DNA of 64,000 bases from Chelatococcus composti (GTDB taxonomy: Bacteria; Pseudomonadota; Alphaproteobacteria; Rhizobiales; Beijerinckiaceae), in the NCBI RefSeq assembly GCF_014201415.1, contig NZ_JACHEH010000001.1:186001-250000 (forward strand). The letters are read 5' to 3'. Shown in pieces: positions 17,834-27,400 of the stretch. A model generated the notes under the pieces. It did no database searches. It was not told the origin of the DNA and saw only the letters and a list, made by a program, of their open reading frames with translations. Each line of letters opens with the position of its first letter. Position 1 is the stretch's first letter. The position numbers and the translations under genes were made by a program.

Positions 17834-18196
17834 ATGGGCAAGCACCTCAACGCGACCGAGCGCCGCCAGGCGCGCGTGCGTCGCGCGATCCGCGCCGCCG
17901 CCAACGGCCGCCCTCGGCTGAGCGTTTTCCGGTCGTCGAAGCAGATCTACGCGCAGATCATCGACGACAAGGCCGGCCGCACGTTGGTTTCGGCCTCGAC
18001 GCTCGAGAAGGAGATGCGTGAGAAGCTGAGGACGGGAGCGACGGTCGAGGCCGCCGCTGCCGTCGGCAAGCTGATCGCCGAGCGTGCCGTCAAGGCCGGC
18101 GTGAAGGACGTCGTGTTCGACCGTGGCCGGTACATCTACCACGGCCGCGTGAAGGCTCTGGCCGAGGCGGCCCGCGAGGGTGGCCTCAACTTCTGA
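17834..18196 (+). CDS. rplR: 50S ribosomal protein L18
   Basis: L18, 120 residues, binds 5S rRNA together with L5. The sequence has [18 protein letters not shown] near residue 29-46, [13 protein letters not shown], and the carboxy-terminal [26 protein letters not shown] (cited in part), all typical. It is 12 bases after rplF with AAGGAGCGGATGAG as ribosome binding site. A 232-base gap with two strong inverted repeats separates it from rpsE, where these genes are normally only a few bases apart. Confidence 0.98.
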   Translation: MGKHLNATERRQARVRRAIRAAANGRPRLSVFRSSKQIYAQIIDDKAGRTLVSASTLEKEMREKLRTGATVEAAAAVGKLIAERAVKAGVKDVVFDRGRYIYHGRVKALAEAAREGGLNF

Positions 18197-18214
18197 GCCG
18201 CAGATTCAAGGGGC

Positions 18215-18243
18215 GGGCGGAGCGTCAGGACGACGCTTCGCCC
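18215..18243 (+). terminator. Terminator-like hairpin after rplR
   Basis: GGGCGGAGCGTC and GACGCTTCGCCC form a 12-base-pair stem with one G-T wobble around AGGAC, 18 bases after the rplR stop. It is followed by GTTTCCGTC, a poor T-run. It could give partial termination or protect the 3' end of the upstream message. Confidence 0.5.
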
Positions 18244-18263
18244 GTTTCCGTCGCCTGAGCGGC

Positions 18264-18305
18264 CTCTGAAACGCAAAGGTGCGCAGCCGCTTTTGCGTTT
18301 CAGAG
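18264..18305. repeat. Perfect 14-bp inverted repeat between rplR and rpsE
   Basis: CTCTGAAACGCAAA and its exact reverse complement TTTGCGTTTCAGAG flank a 14-base loop. The arms are much more AT-rich than the surrounding genes. No known protein site or RNA family is recognised in it. It could be a bidirectional terminator, a dispersed palindromic repeat, or the structure that splits the spc group into two transcripts. Confidence 0.6.
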
Positions 18306-18428
18306 TCTGGTTGGGCTCTTGTCATCGGCCCTTGCGCATTGCATGTGTGTCCCACATCGCAGGCACGAGTCAGCCGTAGGTGGCATGTTTTGCGAGCGGA
18401 GCCGCCCCGCGTCAGTTGAGAAGAAGAT

Positions 18429-18992
18429 ATGGCTAGAGAACGTCAATCGCGTGAGCGCGAGGAGCGCGACAGCGAGTTCGTGGATCGCCTGGTCCACATC
18501 AATCGCGTCGCCAAGGTTGTAAAGGGCGGTCGCCGCTTCGGCTTCGCCGCCCTCGTCGTCGTCGGTGACCAGAAGGGTCGCGTGGGTTTCGGCCACGGCA
18601 AGGCCCGCGAGGTGCCGGAGGCCATTCGGAAGGCCACGGATGCCGCCAAGCGCAGCATGATCCGCGTGCCGCTGAAGGAAGGTCGCACCCTGCATCACGA
18701 CGTCGCCGGGCGCTGGGGCGCCGGCCGCGTGATTCTGCGTGCCGCCCCGCCCGGTACCGGCATCATCGCCGGCGGCCCCATGCGTGCCGTTTTCGAGACG
18801 CTCGGCATGCACGATGTCGTCGCGAAGTCGCTCGGCTCGTCGAACCCGTACAACCTCGTGCGGGCCACCTTCGACGCGCTGAAGCGCGAGGACAGCCCGC
18901 GTGCGGTCGCTGCCCGCCGCGGCGTCAAGGTGTCCACCCTCCAGGCCCGTCGTCGCGATGGCGATGCCGAGGCCGCTGGCGCCGACGCGTGA
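18429..18992 (+). CDS. rpsE: 30S ribosomal protein S5
   Basis: S5, 187 residues, helps decoding accuracy and is the spectinomycin-contact protein. The amino-terminal double-stranded RNA binding domain has [19 protein letters not shown] with the spectinomycin loop region, and the second domain has [18 protein letters not shown] and [27 protein letters not shown] precedes the ATG. The gene follows an unusually long gap with two inverted repeats, so it may have its own promoter. The tail is long and rich in Ala, Arg and Asp. Confidence 0.98.
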   Translation: MARERQSREREERDSEFVDRLVHINRVAKVVKGGRRFGFAALVVVGDQKGRVGFGHGKAREVPEAIRKATDAAKRSMIRVPLKEGRTLHHDVAGRWGAGRVILRAAPPGTGIIAGGPMRAVFETLGMHDVVAKSLGSSNPYNLVRATFDALKREDSPRAVAARRGVKVSTLQARRRDGDAEAAGADA

Positions 18993-19006
18993 GAGGAGGG
19001 CAGGTG

Positions 19007-19207
19007 ATGACCGCGAAGAAGACCGGCAAGACCATCACCGTCGAGCAGATCGGCAGCCCGGTGCGCCGTCCCGGCGTGCAGCGCAAGACGCTGATCGGCC
19101 TCGGCCTCAACAAGCTCCATCGCCGCTCGACCCTCGAGGACACGCCCGCCGTGCGCGGCATGATCGCGAGCGTCAAGCACCTCGTGCGCGTCGTCGACGA
19201 GCAGTGA
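19007..19207 (+). CDS. rpmD: 50S ribosomal protein L30
   Basis: L30, 66 residues, is a small large-subunit protein with a ferredoxin-like fold. It contains [20 protein letters not shown] and [20 protein letters not shown], which are diagnostic. The start is the ATG of MTAKKTGK after GAGAGGAGGG; an ATG six codons upstream overlaps rpsE and lacks a binding site. It lies 14 bases after rpsE and 13 bases before rplO, the standard order. Confidence 0.96.
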   Translation: MTAKKTGKTITVEQIGSPVRRPGVQRKTLIGLGLNKLHRRSTLEDTPAVRGMIASVKHLVRVVDEQ

Positions 19208-19220
19208 GGAGGGAAGACCC

Positions 19221-19697
19221 ATGAAACTCACTGACATTCGCGATAACCAGGGCGCGACCAAGAAGCGCATGCGTATCGGCCGGGGCATCGGCTCGGGCAA
19301 GGGCAAGACCGGCGGGCGTGGCGTCAAGGGCCAGACCTCTCGCTCGGGCGTCCGCATCAAGGGCTTCGAGGGTGGCCAGATGCCGCTCTACCGGCGCTTG
19401 CCGAAGCGCGGCTTCTGGAACCCCTTCTCGCGTGATCTCAACGAGGTCAACGTGGGCCGGATCCAGGCGGCGATCGATGCGGGCAAGCTCGACGCCTCCG
19501 CCCCGGTCACGGTCGAGGCGCTCGTCGCAGCCGGCGTCTGCGCCCGCGCGCGCGACGGCGTGAAGATCCTGGGCCAGGGCGAACTCACCGCCAAGCTGGT
19601 GTTTGAGGTTGCGGGCGCTTCCAAAAGCGCCATCTCGGCCATCGAGAAGGCCGGTGGTTCGGTGAAGATTCTCTCGCAGCCCGTGGCGGAAGCGTGA
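19221..19697 (+). CDS. rplO: 50S ribosomal protein L15
   Basis: L15, 158 residues, is a late assembly protein with a long basic extension. It begins [20 protein letters not shown] and has the Gly-rich [19 protein letters not shown] stretch near residue 20-38, then [29 protein letters not shown] precedes the ATG. It is followed by an 85-base gap with a hairpin and then secY, as in most bacteria. Confidence 0.98.
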   Translation: MKLTDIRDNQGATKKRMRIGRGIGSGKGKTGGRGVKGQTSRSGVRIKGFEGGQMPLYRRLPKRGFWNPFSRDLNEVNVGRIQAAIDAGKLDASAPVTVEALVAAGVCARARDGVKILGQGELTAKLVFEVAGASKSAISAIEKAGGSVKILSQPVAEA

Positions 19698-19721
19698 GCT
19701 GGATCCCACTTTAGCAAGGTG

Positions 19722-19749
19722 CGGCGGCTGGAGACTTCTCCGGCCGCCG
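19722..19749 (+). promoter_or_regulatory. Hairpin in the rplO-secY gap
   Basis: CGGCGG (19722-19727) and CCGCCG (19744-19749) pair around an inner GGAGA/TCTCC repeat, giving a long imperfect stem between rplO and secY. No T-run follows, so it is more likely an mRNA processing or differential-expression element than a full terminator. Confidence 0.4.
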
Positions 19750-19782
19750 TGTCCGTGAGGGGATCGTAGGGGAAAAAGCGAC

Positions 19783-21117
19783 ATGGCATCGGCAGCTGAA
19801 CAGCTCGCAGCGAATCTGAATTTCGGGGCCTTGGCCAAGGCCGAGGAACTCAAGAAGCGGATCTGGTTCACGCTTGCCGCCCTCGTCGTCTACCGTCTCG
19901 GCACCTACATCCCGCTGCCGGGGATCGATCCCAACGCCGTCGCGGACATCTTCCGGCAGGCGCAGGCCGGTGTGCTCGGCCTCTTCAACATGTTCGCCGG
20001 TGGCGCGGTGGGCCGCATGGCCATCTTCGCGCTCAACATCATGCCGTACATCTCGGCATCGATCATCGTGCAGCTTCTGACGAGCGTCGTGCCGTCGCTC
20101 GAGGCCCTCAAGAAGGAGGGTGAGCAGGGCCGCAAGGTGATCAACCAGTACACGCGGTATCTGACCGTCGTCCTTGCCGTCTTCCAGGCCTACGGCATCG
20201 CGATCGGCCTTGAGAGTTCGGGCAATGTCGTGCTCGAGCCCGGCATGTTTTTCCGCATCTCGACGGTGATCACGCTGACGGGCGGCACCATGTTTCTGAT
20301 GTGGCTGGGCGAGCAGATCACCTCGCGCGGTATCGGCAACGGCACCTCGCTCATCATCTTCGCCGGTATTGTCGCCGAGCTGCCATCGGCTGTCGTCGGC
20401 ACGCTGGAGCTTGGCCGGCAGGGCGCGGTCTCGACGGGCCTCATCCTCGGCGTGCTCGTGATGGCGGTTGCCGTCATCGCCTTCATCGTTTTCATGGAGC
20501 GCGCCCAGCGTCGGCTGCTGATCAACTATCCGAAGCGGCAGGTCGGCAACCGGATGTATGAGGGGCAGACGTCGTTCCTGCCTCTCAAGCTCAACACTGC
20601 CGGCGTCATTCCACCGATCTTCGCGTCCTCGCTGCTGCTGCTGCCGACGACCGTCGCGACCTTCACGCAGGACCAGGGCACCGGTTTTCTCGCGACCCTC
20701 TCCGCCTACATCGGCCATGGCCGGCCGCTGTACATGGTCCTTTACGTCGCGCTGATCATCTTCTTCGCATTCTTTTACACGGCCATCGTCTTCAATCCGG
20801 CGGAGACCGCCGACAATCTCAAGAAGCACGGTGGCTTCATTCCGGGCATCCGTCCGGGCGAGCGCACCGCTGAGTATATCGACACGGTCCTGACGCGCAT
20901 CACGGTGATCGGCGCGGCCTATCTGGCGCTGATCTGCCTCATTCCGGAGATTCTCATCTCCTATGCCGCATTGCCGTTCTATTTCGGTGGCACATCGCTC
21001 CTGATCGTTGTTAGCGTGACCATGGATACGGTCGCGCAGGTGCATGGGCATCTTCTCGCTCACCAGTACGAAGGGCTGGTGAAGAAGGCCAAGTTGCGGG
21101 GGGCAAGGCGCAAATGA
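19783..21117 (+). CDS. secY: Protein translocase subunit SecY
   Basis: SecY, 444 residues, is the channel-forming subunit of the Sec translocon in the inner membrane. Ten hydrophobic segments can be followed along the sequence, from [20 protein letters not shown] near residue 28 to the last near residue 385-405. Family motifs include the plug-region [34 protein letters not shown], and the cytosolic loop with [20 protein letters not shown]. The ATG follows a GGGGAAAAAGCG stretch. Its stop overlaps the adk start by four bases, so the two are probably translated together. Confidence 0.98.
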   Translation: MASAAEQLAANLNFGALAKAEELKKRIWFTLAALVVYRLGTYIPLPGIDPNAVADIFRQAQAGVLGLFNMFAGGAVGRMAIFALNIMPYISASIIVQLLTSVVPSLEALKKEGEQGRKVINQYTRYLTVVLAVFQAYGIAIGLESSGNVVLEPGMFFRISTVITLTGGTMFLMWLGEQITSRGIGNGTSLIIFAGIVAELPSAVVGTLELGRQGAVSTGLILGVLVMAVAVIAFIVFMERAQRRLLINYPKRQVGNRMYEGQTSFLPLKLNTAGVIPPIFASSLLLLPTTVATFTQDQGTGFLATLSAYIGHGRPLYMVLYVALIIFFAFFYTAIVFNPAETADNLKKHGGFIPGIRPGERTAEYIDTVLTRITVIGAAYLALICLIPEILISYAALPFYFGGTSLLIVVSVTMDTVAQVHGHLLAHQYEGLVKKAKLRGARRK

Positions 21118-21698
21118 GGCTCATTCTGTTGGGGCCACCAGGGGCAGGCAAGGGGACGCAGGCCAAGCGGCTGGTGGCGCGCTACGGCATTCCGCAACTT
21201 TCAACGGGCGACATGCTGCGCGCCGCCGTCGAGGCCGGCACGCCGATCGGCCTGAAGGCGCGGGCGGTGATGGACGCCGGGCAGCTCGTTTCCGACGACA
21301 TCGTCATCGGCATTGTCGCCGAGCGTCTGGAGCAGCCGGACGCCCGCAAGGGCTTCATCCTTGATGGCTTCCCGCGCACCGTGGCGCAGGCCAAGGCGCT
21401 CGATGCGCTGCTCGAGAGCAAGGGCCTCAAGCTCGACGCGGTGGTCGAGCTCAAGGTCAACCAGGAAGAGCTCGTCGGCCGTATCGTGAAGCGGGCGGAG
21501 GAGGCGAGAGCCCGCGGCGAGCCCGTGCGCAAGGACGACGACCCGGAGATCTTCAAGACCCGGCTTGATGCCTACAACCGCGATACTGCCGTCGTTGCGC
21601 CCTACTATGCCGAGCGGGGCCAGCTCTCCGTGATTGACGGCATGCAGGACATCGAGAAGGTTTCGGCGGACATCGAGCGCGTGCTCGACGGCGCGTGA
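21114..21698 (+). CDS. adk: Adenylate kinase (short type)
   Basis: Adenylate kinase interconverts AMP, ATP and two ADP in the cytosol. It has 194 residues. The P-loop [14 protein letters not shown] starts at residue 7, the AMP-binding region has [10 protein letters not shown], and [10 protein letters not shown] is the core signature. The LID between RIVKR and [15 protein letters not shown] is short, with no Cys, so this is the short form without a zinc-binding LID, the usual one in alphaproteobacteria. The ATG overlaps the end of secY. Placement between secY and rpsM is the class-typical order; infA and map are absent here. Confidence 0.98.
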   Translation: MRLILLGPPGAGKGTQAKRLVARYGIPQLSTGDMLRAAVEAGTPIGLKARAVMDAGQLVSDDIVIGIVAERLEQPDARKGFILDGFPRTVAQAKALDALLESKGLKLDAVVELKVNQEELVGRIVKRAEEARARGEPVRKDDDPEIFKTRLDAYNRDTAVVAPYYAERGQLSVIDGMQDIEKVSADIERVLDGA

Positions 21699-21717
21699 AG
21701 AGAGTTTCGTGGGCGGG

Positions 21718-21746
21718 TTGACTTTGCCGTCACAAGGCGGTAGTGG
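21718..21746 (+). promoter_or_regulatory. Possible promoter before rpsM
   Basis: TTGACT and TAGTGG are separated by 17 bases in the 198-base gap between adk and rpsM. The -35 element is good and the -10 is weak. A promoter here would let the alpha gene group (rpsM-rpsK-rpoA-rplQ) be transcribed separately from the spc group. Confidence 0.5.
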
Positions 21747-21896
21747 ACGCCCCCTACGTTCAAGAGCGATGCTGCTTCCTCTGCGTGAGGAGGCGGTGTC
21801 GCTTGTCTTATTGAACGCCTGCAAGGGCCGGGCTCCACCGGACGCAGGTAAAACCACACCCGGTCGGGCTTTCCGGCCGGCCACATGGAGACGGCA

Positions 21897-22265
21897 ATGG
21901 CCCGTATCGCTGGTGTAAATATCCCGACGAACAAGCGCGTCGTCATCGCGCTGCAGTACATCCATGGCATCGGCCCGAAGAACGCGGGCGAGATCTGCCA
22001 GAAGGTCGGCATCCCGCCGGAGCGTCGCGTCAACGAGCTGACCGACCAGGAGGTGCTGCAGATTCGTGAGACGATCGACCGCGACTATCTCGTCGAGGGT
22101 GATCTGCGCCGCGAAGTGTCGATGAACATCAAGCGGCTCATGGATCTTGGCTGCTACCGCGGCCTGCGCCATCGCCGCAACCTGCCGGTCCGTGGCCAGC
22201 GCACGCATACGAACGCGCGCACCCGCAAGGGGAAGGCTAAGCCGATCGCCGGCAAGAAGAAGTAA
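21897..22265 (+). CDS. rpsM: 30S ribosomal protein S13
   Basis: S13, 122 residues, lies in the head of the small subunit and contacts P-site tRNA and L5. It begins [20 protein letters not shown] and carries the signature [20 protein letters not shown] near residue 85-105. The ATG follows TGGAGACGGCA; a form starting four codons earlier is less likely because it would lie on the binding site. A basic Lys-rich tail ends the protein. It is the first gene of the alpha group. Confidence 0.97.
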   Translation: MARIAGVNIPTNKRVVIALQYIHGIGPKNAGEICQKVGIPPERRVNELTDQEVLQIRETIDRDYLVEGDLRREVSMNIKRLMDLGCYRGLRHRRNLPVRGQRTHTNARTRKGKAKPIAGKKK

Positions 22266-22364
22266 TGTTGCGGGTCCGCCTCGTGCGGGCTCGTGTCGTG
22301 CGTCCCTCCGGGGACATCATCCCGAGCGCCTGGCATGACGGGCGCGCTTGAAGGATCCTGACGA

Positions 22365-22754
22365 ATGGCAAGAGAAGCCACCCGCGTTCGCCGCCGTGAA
22401 CGCAAGAACATCGTGTCGGGCGTCGCTCACGTGAACGCCTCGTTCAACAACACGATGATCACCATCACCGACGCGCAGGGCAACACGATCTCGTGGTCGT
22501 CCGCTGGCGCCATGGGCTTCAAGGGCTCGCGCAAGTCGACCCCCTATGCGGCCCAGGTCGCTGCCGAGGATGCCGCGCGCAAGGCGGCCGAGCACGGCAT
22601 GCGCACGCTCGAGGTCGAGGTTTCCGGTCCGGGTTCGGGCCGTGAGTCTGCCCTGCGCGCGCTTCAGGCTGCGGGTTTCACGATCACGTCGATCCGGGAC
22701 GTGACGCCGATCCCGCACAACGGCTGCCGCCCGCGCAAGCGCCGGCGCGTCTGA
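22365..22754 (+). CDS. rpsK: 30S ribosomal protein S11
   Basis: S11, 129 residues, forms the platform of the small subunit next to the mRNA exit. It contains [20 protein letters not shown] and the signature [20 protein letters not shown], followed by [18 protein letters not shown] at the end; the Asn-Gly in this tail is the known isoaspartate site in other bacteria. AAGGATCCTGACG precedes the ATG. It lies 99 bases after rpsM and 94 bases before rpoA. Confidence 0.98.
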   Translation: MAREATRVRRRERKNIVSGVAHVNASFNNTMITITDAQGNTISWSSAGAMGFKGSRKSTPYAAQVAAEDAARKAAEHGMRTLEVEVSGPGSGRESALRALQAAGFTITSIRDVTPIPHNGCRPRKRRRV

Positions 22755-22848
22755 TGCCCGCCGGTGCGGCCCCTGCGGCCGCGCCGCGCCCGTAGCGGGC
22801 AGGCCACCGTGCCCCGCCCGACGTTTGAGACACGCATGAGGTGCGGTC

Positions 22849-23865
22849 GTGATCCAGAAGAACTGGCAAGAGCTCATCAAGCCGAGCAAGCTCGAGGTGT
22901 CGCCCGGTGACGATGCCAGGCGCGTGGCGACGATTGTCGCCGAGCCGCTGGAGCGCGGTTTCGGCCTGACGCTCGGCAACGCGCTTCGGCGCGTGCTGCT
23001 GTCGTCGCTGCAGGGCGCGGCGGTGACGGCCGTGCACATCGATGGCGTCCTGCATGAATTCTCGTCCATCCCCGGTGTGCGGGAGGACGTGACGGACATC
23101 GTGCTCAACATCAAGACCATCGCGGTCAAGATGCAGGGCGACGGTCCCAAGCGCATGACGCTGCGCAAGCAGGGCCCCGGCGTGGTGACGGCGGGCGACA
23201 TTGCGACGGTTGGCGACGTGGAGATCCTCAACCCCGAGCTGCCGCTGTGCACGCTCGACGACGGGGCTGAGATCCGCATGGAGTTTACCGTTAACACGGG
23301 CAAGGGCTACGTGGCGGCCGAGCATAACCGGCCGGAGGATGCGCCGATCGGCCTCATCGCCGTCGACAGCCTCTACAGCCCCGTCAAGAAGGTGTCGTAC
23401 CGCGTGGAGAACACGCGCGAGGGCCAGATCCTCGACTACGACAAGCTCACGATGACGGTGGAGACGAATGGCGCGGTGACTCCGGAGGACGCGGTGGCCT
23501 ATGCTGCCCGCATCCTCCAGGACCAGCTGGCGGTGTTCGTCAACTTCGAGGAGCCCCGCCGCGAGGAGACGGCCGTCTCCACGCCGCAGCTGCCCTTCAA
23601 CCCGGCGCTGCTCAAGAAGGTGGACGAACTCGAGCTCTCCGTTCGTTCGGCCAACTGCCTCAAGAACGACAACATCGTCTACATCGGCGACCTCATCCAG
23701 AAGACGGAAGCCGAGATGCTGCGCACGCCGAACTTCGGCCGCAAGTCGCTCAACGAGATCAAGGAAGTGCTCGCCTCCATGGGGCTGCACCTCGGCATGG
23801 AAGTGAGCGGCTGGCCGCCGGACAACATCGAAGAGCTCGCCAAGCGCTTCGAAGAGCACTACTGA
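22849..23865 (+). CDS. rpoA: RNA polymerase alpha subunit
   Basis: Alpha subunit, 338 residues, starting with GTG ([16 protein letters not shown]), the usual beginning in this class; a nearby upstream ATG is out of frame. The amino-terminal domain for dimerisation and assembly includes [15 protein letters not shown] near residue 43-57 and ends near residue 235. The carboxy-terminal domain, about residue 255-325, carries the DNA- and activator-contact helices: [20 protein letters not shown] and the [14 protein letters not shown] helix. It is located between rpsK and rplQ in the alpha group. All key regions are intact. Confidence 0.98.
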   Translation: MIQKNWQELIKPSKLEVSPGDDARRVATIVAEPLERGFGLTLGNALRRVLLSSLQGAAVTAVHIDGVLHEFSSIPGVREDVTDIVLNIKTIAVKMQGDGPKRMTLRKQGPGVVTAGDIATVGDVEILNPELPLCTLDDGAEIRMEFTVNTGKGYVAAEHNRPEDAPIGLIAVDSLYSPVKKVSYRVENTREGQILDYDKLTMTVETNGAVTPEDAVAYAARILQDQLAVFVNFEEPRREETAVSTPQLPFNPALLKKVDELELSVRSANCLKNDNIVYIGDLIQKTEAEMLRTPNFGRKSLNEIKEVLASMGLHLGMEVSGWPPDNIEELAKRFEEHY

Positions 23866-23989
23866 GTTTCGGCCCGGCGGTCCGCTGCCGGGCTTCTGCG
23901 CGGCGGTGAACGCCAGCCGCGTCCGACCGACAGAAGCAACAAGAGACGGCCGTACCTTGGCACGGCGGCCGTAAGATAAGGAGAGAGCC

Positions 23990-24415
23990 ATGCGTCACGG
24001 TTACGCGCATCGTCGTTTCAACCGCACGTCCGAGCACCGCAAGGCGATGTTCGCCAACATGGCCTGCGCGCTGATCAAGCACGAGCAGATCATCACCACG
24101 CTGCCGAAGGCGAAGGATCTGCGCCCGGTGGTCGAGAAGCTCGTCACCCTCGGCAAGCGGGGCGACCTGCACGCCCGTCGTCAGGCGATCGCGCAGATCC
24201 GTGACGTCGCGCTGGTCAGGAAGCTCTTCGACGTGCTCGCCCCGCGCTACAAGGACCGCAACGGCGGCTACACCCGCGTGCTGAAGGCGGGCTTCCGCTA
24301 TGGCGACAACGCTCCGATGGCCGTGATCGAGTTCGTCGATCGCGATGTCGACGCCAAGGGCCAGGACTCGGGTCCGACGCAGAAGGAAGAGGTGATCGAG
24401 GCGGGCGAGAAGTAA
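23990..24415 (+). CDS. rplQ: 50S ribosomal protein L17
   Basis: L17, 141 residues, lies near the tunnel exit. It begins [20 protein letters not shown] and contains [20 protein letters not shown] and the [20 protein letters not shown] segment, all diagnostic. GGAGAGAGCC precedes the ATG. The acidic tail of about 20 residues is longer than in E. coli, as in relatives. It is the last gene of the ribosomal array and is followed at once by a strong terminator. Confidence 0.98.
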   Translation: MRHGYAHRRFNRTSEHRKAMFANMACALIKHEQIITTLPKAKDLRPVVEKLVTLGKRGDLHARRQAIAQIRDVALVRKLFDVLAPRYKDRNGGYTRVLKAGFRYGDNAPMAVIEFVDRDVDAKGQDSGPTQKEEVIEAGEK

Positions 24416-24437
24416 GCCTCGCGTCATCGGCATCAGG

Positions 24438-24466
24438 AGGGCGGCTTCGGCCGCCCTTTTGTTTTG
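24438..24466 (+). terminator. Strong intrinsic terminator after rplQ
   Basis: AGGGCGGC-TTCG-GCCGCCCT is an 8-base-pair stem with a UUCG tetraloop, followed by TTTGTTTTG. It lies 22 bases after the rplQ stop and ends the ribosomal protein transcript. Confidence 0.92.
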
Positions 24467-24607
24467 GGCCGTCGGGCTCCCGCGCAAACGTGACGGGGGC
24501 AGACGGATCGCGAAGAGCGGCCCCGCTTTGCGCGCAATCGCTTGGGAAACTATATCTGCCACGGAAACCTTTCGATCCGTCCACGGCAGCACAGCGAGAC
24601 ACCATCG

Positions 24608-26011
24608 ATGCACCGTTTGCTTGTCATTCCCGCCCTTGTCTCGGCCCTCGTGGCAGCGGGGCCGGCGCCGGCGCAGGAGCGCCAGGTGCCCGCCGACAGG
24701 GCACAGGTGCAGCTCTCGCTCGCGCCAGTCGTCAAGCGGGCGGCGCCGAGCGTCGTCAACGTCTACGGCGCGCGCGTTGAGAAGCGGCCGTCCAATCCCT
24801 TCTTCGATGACCCGTTCTTCCGCCGCTTCTTCGGCGACAACGGCTTCGGCGTGCCGCGCGAGCGGGTGCAGCGCTCGCTCGGCTCGGGCGTGATCGTCGA
24901 CCCATCCGGCCTTGTCGTCACCAACAACCATGTCATCGAGGGTATGACGGAGGTGAAGGTGGCGCTGGCCGACCGGCGCGAGTTCGCGGCCGAGATCGTG
25001 CTGCGCGACCCGCGGACGGACCTCGCCGTGCTTCGCATCGCGGAGAAGGGGCCGTTCCCGGCGCTCAGCTTCGGCGATTCCGACGGGCTGGAGGTCGGCG
25101 ACTTCGTCATCGCCATTGGCAACCCGTTTGGCGTGGGACAGACGGTGACGCAGGGAATCGTCTCGGCGCTTGCCCGCACCCAGGTCGGCATCAGCGACTT
25201 CCAGTCGTTCATCCAGACGGATGCCGCGATCAACCCCGGCAACTCGGGCGGGGCGCTCGTCAACATGCGGGGCGAGCTCGTCGGCATCAATACGGCGATC
25301 TTCTCCCGTTCCGGCGGCAGCCACGGCATCGGTTTCGCCATTCCCTCGGCCATGGTGCGCGTCGTCGTCGAATCGGCGCGCAACGGCGGGGCGGCCGTGC
25401 GTCGGCCCTGGTTTGGTGCGCGGCTTCAGCAGGTCACCAGCGATATCGCGGAGAGCCTCGGCCTGCCGCGCCCGGCGGGTGCGCTCGTTGCCTCGGTGGA
25501 TGAGCGCGGGCCGGCGGCAAAGGCGGGGCTGCGGCGCGGCGACCTCATCACTGCCGTCGGCGGGCAGCAGATCGACGATCCGGATGCGTTCGGCTACCGC
25601 TTCGCGACGCGGCCGATCGGCGGCACTGTACCGGTGACAGTGCTGCGCGGCGGCAGGGAGATCACCCTGACGGTCGCGCTCTCCACCGCGCCGGAGGATC
25701 CGCCCCGCGATCCGGTGAAGATCGGCGGACGCACGCCCCTGACGGGCATCACGGCGATCAATCTTTCTCCGGCGGTTATCGAGGAGTTCTATCTCGAGGA
25801 TGCGGACAGCGGCGTCGTCGTGGCGGAGCTCGTGGAAGGCAGCCCGGCGGCGCAGTTCGGCTTCCAGAAGGGCGACATCATTCTGGCCGTCAACGGCGTG
25901 CGGATCGAGACATCCCGCGATCTCGCGCAGGCGACGAACCGGCGCACCCGCTACTGGGAGCTGACAATCAATCGCAAGGGCCAGGTGTTCACCACCGTGC
26001 TCGGGGGCTGA
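24608..26011 (+). CDS. Periplasmic HtrA/Deg-type serine protease
   Basis: Do-like protease that degrades or refolds damaged proteins in the periplasm. With the ATG chosen here it has 467 residues and starts with a signal peptide of about 22 residues (hydrophobic core LLVIPALVSALVAAG, cleavage after APAQ). A start 22 codons upstream would bury that signal and is less likely. The catalytic triad is His108 (VTNNHVIEG), Asp138 (RTDLAVLRI) and Ser213 (GNSGGALV). Two PDZ domains follow, around residues 265-350 and 375-460, so it is DegP/DegQ-like rather than DegS-like. It lies directly after the ribosomal cluster and 8 bases before rarA, as in many rhizobial genomes. No metal or heat-shock promoter was recognised. 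Confidence 0.95.
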   Translation: MHRLLVIPALVSALVAAGPAPAQERQVPADRAQVQLSLAPVVKRAAPSVVNVYGARVEKRPSNPFFDDPFFRRFFGDNGFGVPRERVQRSLGSGVIVDPSGLVVTNNHVIEGMTEVKVALADRREFAAEIVLRDPRTDLAVLRIAEKGPFPALSFGDSDGLEVGDFVIAIGNPFGVGQTVTQGIVSALARTQVGISDFQSFIQTDAAINPGNSGGALVNMRGELVGINTAIFSRSGGSHGIGFAIPSAMVRVVVESARNGGAAVRRPWFGARLQQVTSDIAESLGLPRPAGALVASVDERGPAAKAGLRRGDLITAVGGQQIDDPDAFGYRFATRPIGGTVPVTVLRGGREITLTVALSTAPEDPPRDPVKIGGRTPLTGITAINLSPAVIEEFYLEDADSGVVVAELVEGSPAAQFGFQKGDIILAVNGVRIETSRDLAQATNRRTRYWELTINRKGQVFTTVLGG

Positions 26012-26019
26012 GCGGGGCC

Positions 26020-27327
26020 ATGAGCGATCTCTTCGGGGCTGCGGGGCTGGACAGGCAGGCGCCGCGGCCGCTTGCCGACCGGCTGCGGCCGCAGCGCCTA
26101 GCCGACGTTGTGGGGCAGGACCATCTCGTGGGGCCGGACGGGGCTCTGACGCGTCTCCTGCGGTCCGGATCTGTGGGCTCGCTCATCTTCTGGGGGCCGC
26201 CGGGCACCGGCAAGACGACGGTCGCGCGGCTGCTCGCTGGCGAGACGAAGCTCGTCTTCGAGCCGATGTCGGCCATCTTCTCCGGCGTGGCAGATCTCAA
26301 GAAGGCCTTCGATACGGCGCGCGGCCGCCGGGCGGCGGGGCAGGGCACCCTGCTCTTCGTCGACGAGATCCACCGCTTCAACCGGGCGCAGCTCGACGCC
26401 TTCCTGCCGGTGATGGAGGACGGCACCATCACGCTCGTCGGGGCGACGACGGAAAATCCCTCCTTCGCGCTGAACGCCGCCCTCCTCTCCCGCGCTCGGG
26501 TGATGACCTTCAAGGCGCTCGACGACGAGGCGCTCCTGAAGCTCCTCGCAAGGGCGGAGGAGATTGAGGGTAGGCCCCTGCCGCTCGACGAGGGGGCGCG
26601 GCTGTCGCTCGTGCGCATGGCCGACGGGGACGGGCGCGCCTCCCTGACCTTGGCGGAGGAGGTCTGGCGCGCGGCGGGCGAGGGTGAGGTCTTCGATGCC
26701 GCCAAGCTGCAGGAGATCGTGCAGCGGCGGGCGCCCATCTACGACAAGTCGCAGGATGGGCACTACAACCTCATCTCCGCCCTGCACAAGACGATCCGCG
26801 GCTCGGACCCGGACGCTGCGCTCTATTATCTCGCCCGCATGCTGGACGCCGGCGAGGACCCGCTGTTCATCGCGCGCCGGCTGGTGCGCATGGCGGTGGA
26901 GGACATCGGCCTCGCCGATCCGCAGGCCCTCGTGGTCGCCAACGCGGCGAAGGAGGCCTACGACTTCCTCGGCTCGCCGGAGGGGGAGCTGGCCCTGGCG
27001 CAGGCCGCGATCTATCTCGCCACGGCCCCGAAGTCGAACGCCGCCTATGTGGCCTTCAAGGCCGCGAGCCGCGTTGCCAAGGAGGCGGGCTCGCTCATGC
27101 CGCCGATGACCATCCTCAATGCGCCGACGCGCTTCATGAAGAACGAGGGCTACGGCCAGGGATACCGCTATGACCACGATGAGCCCGATGCCTTCTCGGG
27201 ACAGGACTACTGGCCGGAGAAGCTCGGGCGCCAGCACTTCTACGAGCCCGTGGAGCGCGGCTTCGAACGCGAGATTCGCAAGCGGCTGGACTGGTGGGAG
27301 AAGCTGAGGGCCGAGCGGCGGCGGTGA
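26020..27327 (+). CDS. rarA: Replication-associated recombination protein A (AAA+ ATPase)
   Basis: RarA (MgsA) acts at stalled replication forks. It has 435 residues. The AAA+ module shows Walker A GPPGTGKTTVA at residues 59-69, Walker B LLFVDEIHRF near residue 113-122 and sensor 1 VGATTENPSF. The carboxy-terminal tetramerisation domain includes SKSNAAYVAFKAA-type sequence as PKSNAAYVAFKAAS and the RYDHDEPDAFSGQDYWPE segment. The gene begins 8 bases after the protease gene stop, so they are likely cotranscribed. Length and all ATPase motifs are normal. Confidence 0.96.
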   Translation: MSDLFGAAGLDRQAPRPLADRLRPQRLADVVGQDHLVGPDGALTRLLRSGSVGSLIFWGPPGTGKTTVARLLAGETKLVFEPMSAIFSGVADLKKAFDTARGRRAAGQGTLLFVDEIHRFNRAQLDAFLPVMEDGTITLVGATTENPSFALNAALLSRARVMTFKALDDEALLKLLARAEEIEGRPLPLDEGARLSLVRMADGDGRASLTLAEEVWRAAGEGEVFDAAKLQEIVQRRAPIYDKSQDGHYNLISALHKTIRGSDPDAALYYLARMLDAGEDPLFIARRLVRMAVEDIGLADPQALVVANAAKEAYDFLGSPEGELALAQAAIYLATAPKSNAAYVAFKAASRVAKEAGSLMPPMTILNAPTRFMKNEGYGQGYRYDHDEPDAFSGQDYWPEKLGRQHFYEPVERGFEREIRKRLDWWEKLRAERRR

Positions 27328-27400
27328 CTTTCGCTGCCGAAAAGGCTATCGACGGGGCCGGGCGCGACGTCCCGGGCCCGGCTGTCATTCGGAGCATAGC

